Shown one piece after another: positions 57,756-64,000 of a DNA stretch of 64,000 nt. The position numbers were made by a program, and so were the translations under genes. The DNA comes from Micromonospora carbonacea (GTDB taxonomy: Bacteria > Actinomycetota > Actinomycetes > Mycobacteriales > Micromonosporaceae). Numbering within the stretch: the first letter of the stretch is position 1; each line of letters starts with the position of its first letter. The notes below the pieces were generated by a model that searched no databases, was not told where the DNA came from, and saw nothing but the letters and a program-made list of their open reading frames with translations. Location: the NCBI RefSeq assembly GCF_014205165.1, contig NZ_JACHMZ010000001.1, positions 4,260,501 through 4,324,500 on the forward strand, written 5' to 3'.

Positions 57756-59345
57756 GTGCCGATGCGGGACTGGTTCCTCACCGCGGCCGAACGCGCCAAC
57801 CCGGTCTCCCGGATACCCGTCTGGACGACCGGAAACCTCGCCGAGCCGCTGATTCACGGCTCGGCCTACTTTGACCGGCTGGTCAGCGAGGTGGAGGCGC
57901 TGCGGGCCGGCGACCATCTCTTCTTCACCGACTGGCGCGGCGACCCCGACGAGCTGATGCGCCCGGACGGCCCGACCGTCGCCCAGTTGTTCAGCCAGGC
58001 CGCGCAGCGCGGGGTGGTGGTCAAGGGCCTGCTGTGGCGCTCGCACCTCGACGCCCTGTCGTTCAGCGAGGCGGAGAACCGCAGCCTCAGCGAGGCGATC
58101 TGCGCGGCCGGCGGCGAGGTGCTGCTCGACCAGCGGGTCCGCCGGGGCGGCTCGCACCACCAGAAGCTCGTCGTGCTGCGCCACCCCGGCGCGCCGGAGC
58201 GCGACGTCGCCTTCGCCGGTGGCATCGACCTGTGCCACAGCCGGCGCGACGACGCCGACCACCACGGCGACCGGCAGGCCGTGCTGATGTCGCCCCGCTA
58301 CGGCGACCACCCGCCCTGGCACGACGTGCAGCTCGCGCTACGCGGGCCGGTGGTCGGCGCGCTGGACACCACGTTCCGCGAGCGGTGGACCGACCCGATG
58401 CCGCTGGACTCGGAGAACCCACTGGCCTACCTGCGGGACCGGCTGCGCGGGTCGGACCTGCGCCCGGACCCGCTGCCCGACCAGCCGGCCGACCCGCCGC
58501 CGTGCGGGCCGCACCGGATCCAGGTGCTGCGCACCTATCCGGCGGTGCGCCCGCGCTACTCCTTCGCCCCCGACGGCGAGCGGACGGTGGCGCGCGGCTA
58601 CACCAAGGCGGTACGCCGGGCCCGCCGGCTGATCTACCTGGAGGACCAGTACCTCTGGTCGACGGAGGTGGCCGACCTGTTCGCCCGGGCGCTGCGGGAC
58701 AACCCGGAGCTGCACCTGGTGGCCGTGGTCCCCCGGCACCCCGACGTCGACGGCCGGTTCGCGCTGCCGCCGAACCTGGTCGGGCGGGAGCAGGCGCTGG
58801 CGCTGTGCGGCAAGGCCGCGCCCGACCGGGTGCACGTCTTCGACGTGGAGAACCACGCGGGCGACCCGGTCTACGTGCACGCCAAGGTGTGCGTGGTCGA
58901 CGACGTGTGGGCCAGCGTCGGCAGCGACAACTTCAACCGCCGCTCCTGGACCCACGACAGCGAGCTGTCCTGCGCCGTGCTCGACGAGACCCGGGACGAC
59001 CGCGCCCCGGTGGACCCGGCCGGGCTGGGCGACGGGGCCCGCCGCTTCGCCCGGGACCTGCGGCTGCGGCTGTGGCGCGAGCACCTGGACCGCGACCCGG
59101 GCGGCGGCGAGGACGACGGCCTGCTCGACCCGGCCTCGGCGATCCGGGCGATCACCTCGGCGGCCGACGCGGTGCAGCGCTGGCACGACTCGGGGCGGGT
59201 GGGCCCGCGCCCGCCGGGCCGGCTGCGCCCGCACCGCCCCGCGCGGCTGCCGTGGCGCACCCGGGCCTGGGCGCTGCCGGCGTACCGGCTGATCTACGAC
59301 CCGGACGGCAGGCCGCTGCGGGCGCGTCGCTCCGGCACCTGGTGA
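57756..59345 (+). CDS. Phospholipase D-family protein
   Basis: 529 residues. Two HKD-type motifs: SHHQKLVVLRHPG (about residue 131; the Asp is offset in this branch) and YVHAKVCVVDDVWASVGSDNFN (about 370). Between and after them are FAGGIDLCHSRRDD and SDNFNRRSWTHDSEL. The family hydrolyses phosphodiesters of lipids, or acts as transphosphatidylase/cardiolipin synthase. No signal peptide is visible. GTG 57756 follows GGGAG; ATG 57762 is possible. The last 52 bases overlap the end of the convergent decarboxylase-like gene. Confidence 0.87.
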   Translation: MPMRDWFLTAAERANPVSRIPVWTTGNLAEPLIHGSAYFDRLVSEVEALRAGDHLFFTDWRGDPDELMRPDGPTVAQLFSQAAQRGVVVKGLLWRSHLDALSFSEAENRSLSEAICAAGGEVLLDQRVRRGGSHHQKLVVLRHPGAPERDVAFAGGIDLCHSRRDDADHHGDRQAVLMSPRYGDHPPWHDVQLALRGPVVGALDTTFRERWTDPMPLDSENPLAYLRDRLRGSDLRPDPLPDQPADPPPCGPHRIQVLRTYPAVRPRYSFAPDGERTVARGYTKAVRRARRLIYLEDQYLWSTEVADLFARALRDNPELHLVAVVPRHPDVDGRFALPPNLVGREQALALCGKAAPDRVHVFDVENHAGDPVYVHAKVCVVDDVWASVGSDNFNRRSWTHDSELSCAVLDETRDDRAPVDPAGLGDGARRFARDLRLRLWREHLDRDPGGGEDDGLLDPASAIRAITSAADAVQRWHDSGRVGPRPPGRLRPHRPARLPWRTRAWALPAYRLIYDPDGRPLRARRSGTW

Positions 59346-60004
59346 GCGGGCACGAGCTGGCCCGTCCCGCCCGGGTACGCGAAGGAGGCGCGCGGGGAGT
59401 AGAAGCCCTCCGTGATGGTCAGCGGGTTGGCGGGGCGCAGCGCGTGGACGGGGTGGCCGGGGTCGAGGAAGTCGACGGACTCCACCTCGAACGGCGTGAC
59501 CGGTTCGGCCACGTACGGGTGGACGCCGCCGGCCAGCTCCCCGCCCCGGGCGGTGACGTAGCGGTGGTGGCCGCTGCGGACGACGTGGCCGGTGTCGCCG
59601 ACGTGGACCCGGGTGCGGATCAGCGGGACGCCGTCGACCTCGGTCTGCGCCACCAGCGTGTCGCCGCGCCGTTCCAGCCAGGTGTGCCCGGCCCCGACGG
59701 GTGCGCCGCGCGCGGCGGCGTAGCCGCGCACCCGGGGACTGGAGCACAGGTAGTGGGTCCACCAGCCGCCCGGGGCGGCCAGGCCGGCGACGCAGACGCC
59801 GAGGTAGGTCAGCGAGTAGGCGCCGAGGCCGGAGGTCTGGGTCTCGTCGTCGACGACGTACTGGTTCATGAAGACCTGGGGGTGCGCGTCGGCGCGCAGC
59901 CCGGCGGGCAGTAGGGCCACGGCCGCCTCCGGGGCCGCCGGCAGCCAGCAGAGGTAGACCATGCGGCTGTGCACGACGAGGTGCGGGTCGGCGGGGTCGA
60001 GCAC
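59294..60004 (-). CDS. Acetoacetate decarboxylase-superfamily protein
   Basis: 236 residues. ADPHLVVHSRMVYLCWLPAAPEAAVALLPAGLRADAHPQVFMNQYVVDDETQTSGLGAYSLTYLGV matches the acetoacetate-decarboxylase-like fold used by several actinobacterial enzymes. The lysine of true decarboxylases is not obvious, so the activity is open. GTG 60004 has GGAGGC upstream; a longer reading would add 55 residues of promoter-like sequence. It is convergent with and overlaps the PLD gene. Confidence 0.75.
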   Translation of the reverse strand: MLDPADPHLVVHSRMVYLCWLPAAPEAAVALLPAGLRADAHPQVFMNQYVVDDETQTSGLGAYSLTYLGVCVAGLAAPGGWWTHYLCSSPRVRGYAAARGAPVGAGHTWLERRGDTLVAQTEVDGVPLIRTRVHVGDTGHVVRSGHHRYVTARGGELAGGVHPYVAEPVTPFEVESVDFLDPGHPVHALRPANPLTITEGFYSPRASFAYPGGTGQLVPAHQVPERRARSGLPSGS

Positions 60005-60174
60005 GGCGCCTCCGGGCGGGGGAAGGTTCCCCGCGACGCTACGGGCCGTCCCGCGCGCGGGACAACGACGGAAAGCCGACAGTGCGGACCCGTAACCGAC
60101 TGGGAACCGGTAATCACGATCACAGATTCGTACGTCGCCGCCCATTTTGGGGGCTTCGTTCCCGAACACGCCTT

Positions 60175-60189
60175 AAGTACATCGTACTT
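60175..60189. promoter_or_regulatory. Inverted repeat upstream of the sigma factor gene
   Basis: AAGTAC-ATC-GTACTT, six-base perfect arms, in the AT-richer part of the 298-base gap 60005-60302. It may be an operator. A -10-like TAAGGT (about 60217) follows. I see no clear SigB-like promoter here. Confidence 0.35.
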
Positions 60190-60302
60190 TCGGCTAGATT
60201 TCTGGGAGCCGATCAGGCTAAGGTGGGTCCCGAACGGCCCATCTGAAGCTAAACCGAAGCGTCACGTCTTTTATCCGCGGACGAGGTGCAGGGAGGACCA
60301 CC

Positions 60303-61127
60303 ATGACCGCGCCAACGACCAGCGAGCAGACGACCACAGCGCCGGAGACCACGGCCAAGCTCGACCCGCGAGCGCTCACCGACAGCGCCGCCGACCTGCT
60401 CAACGCGATGGCGGCACTGCCCGCCAACCACCCGTCGCGCGCCGCGATGCGGGACCGGGCGATCGAGGCCTGGCTGCCCCTGGCCAACCACCTCGCCCAC
60501 CGCTACAGCGGGCGGGGCGAGCCGACCGACGACCTCGCGCAGACCGCCGCCGTCGGCCTGATCAAGGCCATCGACAAGTTCGACCCGGCGCGCGGCGTCG
60601 ACTTCGCCGGCTACGCCATCCCGACCATCATCGGCGAGCTCAAGCGGCACTTCCGCGACCGCACCTGGGACATCCGCGTCCCGCGCCGCCTCCAGGAGCT
60701 GCGCCTGGCGATCTCCGACGCCAACAGCTCGCTGCTCCAGACGCTGGGCCGTTCCCCCACGGTCGCCGACATCGCCGCCCACCTCAAGCTCACCGAGGAA
60801 GAGGTCCTGGAGGGCCTGGAGGGCGCCCGCGCCTACAACGCGGTGTCGCTGTCCACCCCGACCGGCGACGGCGACCGGGCCACCGAGCTGGGCGACATGC
60901 TCGGCGGCGAGGACAACGAGTTCGAGCTGGCCGAGCTGCGGGTCGCCCTCGGCCCGGCGCTCGCCACGCTCGACGAGCGCGAGCAGAAGATCCTCACGCT
61001 GCGCTTCTACGGCAACCTGACCCAGTCGCAGATCGCCGACCAGATCGGCGTCTCGCAGATGCACGTGTCCCGGCTGCTGGCCCGGGCGCTGACGAAGCTG
61101 CGGGGCCAGCTCGACGGCACCTACTAG
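60303..61127 (+). CDS. RNA polymerase sigma factor, SigB/SigF/SigG family
   Basis: 274 residues. Region 2 (about 55-125) has LANHLAHRYSGRGEPTDDLAQTAAVGLIKAIDKFDPARGVDFAGYAIPTIIGELKRHFRD, the group 3 sigma hallmark. Region 3 is about 130-200 and region 4 about 215-270 with LDEREQKILTLRFYGNLTQSQIADQIGVSQMHVSRLLARAL. It directs RNA polymerase to stress or differentiation promoters. ATG 60303 follows GGGAGGA. No anti-sigma gene is adjacent, unlike many SigF loci, so its partner must lie elsewhere. A strong terminator follows. Confidence 0.95.
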   Translation: MTAPTTSEQTTTAPETTAKLDPRALTDSAADLLNAMAALPANHPSRAAMRDRAIEAWLPLANHLAHRYSGRGEPTDDLAQTAAVGLIKAIDKFDPARGVDFAGYAIPTIIGELKRHFRDRTWDIRVPRRLQELRLAISDANSSLLQTLGRSPTVADIAAHLKLTEEEVLEGLEGARAYNAVSLSTPTGDGDRATELGDMLGGEDNEFELAELRVALGPALATLDEREQKILTLRFYGNLTQSQIADQIGVSQMHVSRLLARALTKLRGQLDGTY

Positions 61128-61146
61128 GCACGGCCCGCACGAAAGA

Positions 61147-61184
61147 CGAGGGGGCCCGGCGCGCGCGTGCGCCGGGCCCCCTCG
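61147..61184. terminator. Strong bidirectional terminator
   Basis: CGAGGGGGCCCGGCGC / GCGCCGGGCCCCCTCG, a 16-bp perfect stem with a six-base loop, between the sigma factor gene and the convergent GNAT gene. Confidence 0.8.
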
Positions 61185-61196
61185 CGTGTCGGCTCC

Positions 61197-61250
61197 GTCA
61201 GCCGGTCGTCGCCGGCTCCCGCCGTCAGCCGGTCGTCGCCGGCTCCCGCC
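61197..61250 (-). repeat. 27-bp tandem duplication over the GNAT stop codon
   Basis: Units 61197-61223 and 61224-61250 are identical. The unit includes the last codons (encoding REPATTG) and the TGA, so a copy of the C-terminal end lies just downstream of the stop. Confidence 0.85.
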
Positions 61251-61821
61251 ACATCGGGAAGAACGGGGTGCCGTCCGGCAGCCGGAAGACCTCCCGCGGC
61301 CGGTAGCCGTGCCGGGCGTACAGGTCCCGGCCCCGCTCGCTGCTCGCCTCCAGATAGCCGGGCACCCCGTTGGCGTCCAGCCAGGCGTGGTGGTGGCGCA
61401 GCAGCGCCGACCCGATCCCCCGCCCCTGCCGGCCGGGCGTGACCGCGAGGAACGCCAGATGGTGGTGCCGGTCGTGCGGGTGGGTCGCGGCGAACAGGTC
61501 GTCGAGGTGGCGGAACCGGTCGACCCACTCGCCGCACGCGGCGGCCAGCCGGGCGTCGTACTCCGCCGGGGGCGGGACGTCGTCGCCGGTCTGCGGGAAC
61601 CAGACCGCCACCCCCGCCCGGTCGGCCGTGGCGTGCACCTGGCCGTGCGCCATGGCGTGCGAGACCAGGATCTCGAAGTTGCCGGCCAGCACGGGCCGGC
61701 GTCGGGCGGCGTCCGGCACGAGCCAGTGGGTCGCCGGGAGCACCAGGAACGCCTCGGCGATCCGCTCGGCCACCAGCCGGGTCTCGGCCGGGCCGAGCCG
61801 CTCGACGGGTACGTCGCTCAC
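61225..61821 (-). CDS. GNAT N-acetyltransferase
   Basis: 198 residues. VERLGPAETRLVAERIAEAFLVLPATHWLVPDAARRRPVLAGNFEILVSHAMAHGQVHATADRAGVAVWFPQ, then HHHLAFLAVTPGRQGRGIGSALLRHHHAWLDANGVPGYLEASSERGRDLYARHGYRP. The R-Q-G-R-G-I-G loop is the acetyl-CoA site. This subgroup has a longer N-terminal half and acts on small molecules or peptides. The GTG overlaps the permease stop (GTGA), so it is the second gene after the permease. Confidence 0.88.
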   Translation of the reverse strand: MSDVPVERLGPAETRLVAERIAEAFLVLPATHWLVPDAARRRPVLAGNFEILVSHAMAHGQVHATADRAGVAVWFPQTGDDVPPPAEYDARLAAACGEWVDRFRHLDDLFAATHPHDRHHHLAFLAVTPGRQGRGIGSALLRHHHAWLDANGVPGYLEASSERGRDLYARHGYRPREVFRLPDGTPFFPMWREPATTG

Positions 61822-63344
61822 CTGTGCGCCCCCGCGCCCGCGCGGGCCGGCTCGCCGTCGAAGCCCGGGGCGGCCACCAGGGTGGCGCTCTCCGCGCCCA
61901 GCCCGATCCGGGCGTAGACGTCGGGCCGGCTGTTGCGCAGCACCAGCGCCCAGAGCACACCGACCAGCGCGGCCACCGGGTACGCGGCCGGGACGGCCCA
62001 GCGCAGCGCGGAGTCGGGGGCGACGCCGAGCAGGATGGCGAAGTTGTCCACCGCCACCGTGATGATGGCGACCAGCGCCACGGCGGCCAGCCCCGGGGCG
62101 ATCAGCCGCCGCCACAGGTTCTCCTGGGCCCGGGTGCGGGCGAAGTAGGCCATCACCGCGATCGACGTGGTGGCGATCAGCAGCAGCACGCCGAACCCGC
62201 CGCCGGAGCCGGCGTAGTAGAAGAGCTGGAGCACCGGGTCCCAGCCGTTGACCGCGTAGAGCACGATCACCAGCAGGCCGAGGACGCTCTGCGCGAGCGA
62301 GGCCACCCGGGGCGAGCCGGTGCGCGGCGAGGTCTGCCCGAACGCCGCCGGCAGCACCCGCTCCCGGCCGAGCGCGAACGCGTACCGGGCGGTGGTGTTG
62401 TGGAAGGAGATCATCGCGGCCAGCACCGAGGTCATGAACAGCGCCTGGCCGATGGTGACGGCGGTGTCGCCGAGATGGGCCGCCGCCAGGTTGAAGATCA
62501 GCTCGACGCTCTGCTCGCCGGCCTGCGCCGAGATCCGGTCCGGGCCGACGGCGACGGTCATCGCCCACGACGACAGGGCGTAGAGCCCGGCGATGATCGC
62601 CACCGACAGGTAGGTGGCCAGCGGGACCGTGCGCTTCGGGTCCCGGCTCTCCTCGCTGAACACCACCGAGGACTCGAACCCGACGAAACCGGTCATGGCG
62701 AGCACCAGCAGCGCGCCGGCCCCCGGGACGAGCAGGCTGTCCGGGGACAGCGCGGCGAGGCTCACCGAGCCGCCGGCCGGGTGGCCGAGCTGCCCGAGGT
62801 CGAACACGAGGATCACCGCGATCTCGGCGACCAGCAGCACCGCCAGGACCATGCCGTTGACGTCGACCCGCAGCAGGCCGAGCACGGCGACCAGGGCCCA
62901 GGCGACCAGGGCCACCACCCACCAGGCCGGCGACGCGCCGAACAGCCGCTCCAGCACCGGCGTCGCCGCCGCCCCGACCGCGCCGTACAGGCCGACCTGG
63001 AGCGCGTTGTACGCCAGCAGGGCGACCCACGCCGCGCCGACGCCGGCCGGACGGCCCAGCCCCCGCGAGACGTACGCGTAGAACGCGCCCGCGTTCTCCA
63101 CCCGGCGGGCCATCGCCACGTACCCGACGGAGAAGAGGGCGAGCACCGCGCCGACCACCAGGAAGGCCAGCGGCATCCCGGTGACGCCGGTGACGGCGTA
63201 GCCGGTGGTGACCACGCCGGCCACCACGGTCAGCGGCGCGGCCGCCGACAGCACGAAGAAGATCACCGACGGGACGCCGAGGCGGCCACGGGCCAGGGCG
63301 TCGGAGACGTTGCTCGGTCGTTCGAATGTAGTCGTGGGGGGCAT
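61818..63344 (-). CDS. APC-family amino acid/polyamine permease
   Basis: 508 residues, about 12 membrane helices. The first helices have VIFFVLSAAAPLTVVAGVVTTGYAVTG and the G-x-x-x-Y-x-Y-V-S motif GAFYAYVSRGLG; TGFVGFESSVVFSEESRDPKRTVPLATY is the conserved helix-6 to loop region (E-S...E-x-x-x-P). Likely a proton-coupled amino acid or amine importer. The N- and C-terminal tails are hydrophilic. It is cotranscribed with the GNAT gene, so the transported amine or amino acid may be the acetylation substrate. Confidence 0.9.
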   Translation of the reverse strand: MPPTTTFERPSNVSDALARGRLGVPSVIFFVLSAAAPLTVVAGVVTTGYAVTGVTGMPLAFLVVGAVLALFSVGYVAMARRVENAGAFYAYVSRGLGRPAGVGAAWVALLAYNALQVGLYGAVGAAATPVLERLFGASPAWWVVALVAWALVAVLGLLRVDVNGMVLAVLLVAEIAVILVFDLGQLGHPAGGSVSLAALSPDSLLVPGAGALLVLAMTGFVGFESSVVFSEESRDPKRTVPLATYLSVAIIAGLYALSSWAMTVAVGPDRISAQAGEQSVELIFNLAAAHLGDTAVTIGQALFMTSVLAAMISFHNTTARYAFALGRERVLPAAFGQTSPRTGSPRVASLAQSVLGLLVIVLYAVNGWDPVLQLFYYAGSGGGFGVLLLIATTSIAVMAYFARTRAQENLWRRLIAPGLAAVALVAIITVAVDNFAILLGVAPDSALRWAVPAAYPVAALVGVLWALVLRNSRPDVYARIGLGAESATLVAAPGFDGEPARAGAGAHR

Positions 63345-63386
63345 CGACTGCTCCGGTTCGAGGAGGGGGTGAGGGGCCGGCGGCCG

Positions 63387-64000
63387 TCAGGGCATGCCGC
63401 GCAGCACGGCCGCGCCGACGGCGGCCTCGGTGTGCGCGACCAGCTCCTTCAGGGGCGGGGGCAACGCCGGGATGAGAACACTGAGCCGGTGGTGGGCACG
63501 GGGGCCGGCGCTCCACAGCACCTCGCGGGTGAGGCCGGCGGCGGAGACCAGGCCGAGCAGCAGGGCGTCCGGCACGGTCGGGGGCTCCGGCCGGTCGAGC
63601 AGGGCCCGCAGCCGGGTGGCCGGCCAGGCCACCGCGTTGAGGTCGATCGGGACGTAGCTGACGCTGGTGCGCAGCAGGCGGCGGTTCTCCTGCCGGCGCA
63701 GCACGCCGCTGCGGGCCAGCCGCTCCGCCACCGAGGTCGCCGCGCTCTGGCCGAGGAAGCTCAGCCAGGTGCGCACCGACTGGTGCTGGGACTCGCCGAC
63801 CAACTGGTCCAGGACGGTGTGGGCCAGGGCGTCGGCGGGCGGGCGGCGGTCGACGACGGCCACGTTCCCGGCGGCGACGGTGAGCTGTCCGAACAGGACC
63901 AACTCGCCGAGCAGGGCCGCCGCCAGGCCGATGCCCGCCGCGCTGGGGTGCAGCTTGGGCTTGCCCCGGCTGTCGTTGTGGGCGATCAGATAGAACTCGT
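63387..64000 (-). CDS. GPP34-family protein, 5' end outside the window
   Basis: The last about 204 residues are visible: EFYLIAHNDSRGKPKLHPSAAGIGLAAALLGELVLFGQLTVAAGNVAVV, the lipid-binding start of GPP34 (PF05719, Golgi phosphoprotein 3-like), then VRTWLSFLGQSAATSVAERLARSGVLRR and VALLGLVSAAGL-type helices to the end. The start lies beyond base 64000. Bacterial members are found mainly in actinobacteria and are thought to bind phosphoinositide-like lipids. Role unknown. Confidence 0.85.
   Translation of the reverse strand, partial: EFYLIAHNDSRGKPKLHPSAAGIGLAAALLGELVLFGQLTVAAGNVAVVDRRPPADALAHTVLDQLVGESQHQSVRTWLSFLGQSAATSVAERLARSGVLRRQENRRLLRTSVSYVPIDLNAVAWPATRLRALLDRPEPPTVPDALLLGLVSAAGLTREVLWSAGPRAHHRLSVLIPALPPPLKELVAHTEAAVGAAVLRGMP

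Overview
The window reads as chromosomal DNA of a high-GC actinomycete. A Micromonospora-like member of the Micromonosporaceae is the best guess. The basis is the very high GC content, many GTG starts, GTGA/ATGA start-stop overlaps, DUF397/XRE pairs, a YcnI-type copper protein, a CebR-type cellulase operator and two families of dispersed palindromic repeats that I recall from that group. This assignment is inference, not a database match. I found no rRNA, tRNA, CRISPR array, transposase or prophage block.

Layout. 1-2.6 kb: the end of an M15 peptidase gene and thrS. 2.9-10.5 kb: YcnI-like protein, ADP-ribosylglycohydrolase, an OmpR-type two-component system, a trans-aconitate methyltransferase/adenosine deaminase pair, an aldo-keto reductase. 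10.6-15.6 kb: cold-shock protein, a DUF4235/DUF3618/holin-X trio, a MscS channel, DUF1206, a lipoprotein and GNAT. 15.6-21.2 kb: a GH3 hexosaminidase, RecQ and an AraC regulator. 21.4-30.3 kb: one tightly coupled minus-strand operon with heptose-nucleotide biosynthesis (GmhB phosphatase fused to a GT9 glycosyltransferase, GmhA, HldE), three more glycosyltransferases, an SDR and, at its end, a topoisomerase IB. 30.5-46.2 kb: a stress-flavoured region (SRPBCC proteins, dolichol-phosphate mannose synthase-like GT2, FAD oxidoreductase, aldehyde dehydrogenase, ChaB, BrkB, DUF2795, MFS, MscS-like channel, a PAS-GAF-SpoIIE-HATPase phosphatase, HAD, Na+/H+ antiporter). 46.2-53 kb: renalase-like oxidase, XRE-cupin regulator, secreted GH6 cellulase with CBM2, SDR/GH15 pair, YflT-like stress protein. 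53-64 kb: XRE/DUF397, MarR-pirin, phospholipase D, a SigB/SigF-type sigma factor, GNAT/APC permease and a partial GPP34 protein.

How the parts may work together. Many promoters between 30 and 52 kb match GNNT-N14-16-GGG(T/A)A(C/T/G), the form recognised by actinobacterial SigB/SigF-family factors. A sigma factor of that family is encoded at 60.3 kb, and a phosphatase plus kinase-like ATPase protein of the type that controls such factors lies at 41.9 kb. The window may therefore hold a partly assembled general-stress regulon (osmotic channels, antiporter, membrane and oxidative-stress proteins, a trehalase-like GH15). The heptose/glycosyltransferase operon may belong to it, because its only visible promoter-like sequence is of the same type. 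A heptose pathway with four glycosyltransferases in an organism that has no lipopolysaccharide is the most interesting system here.
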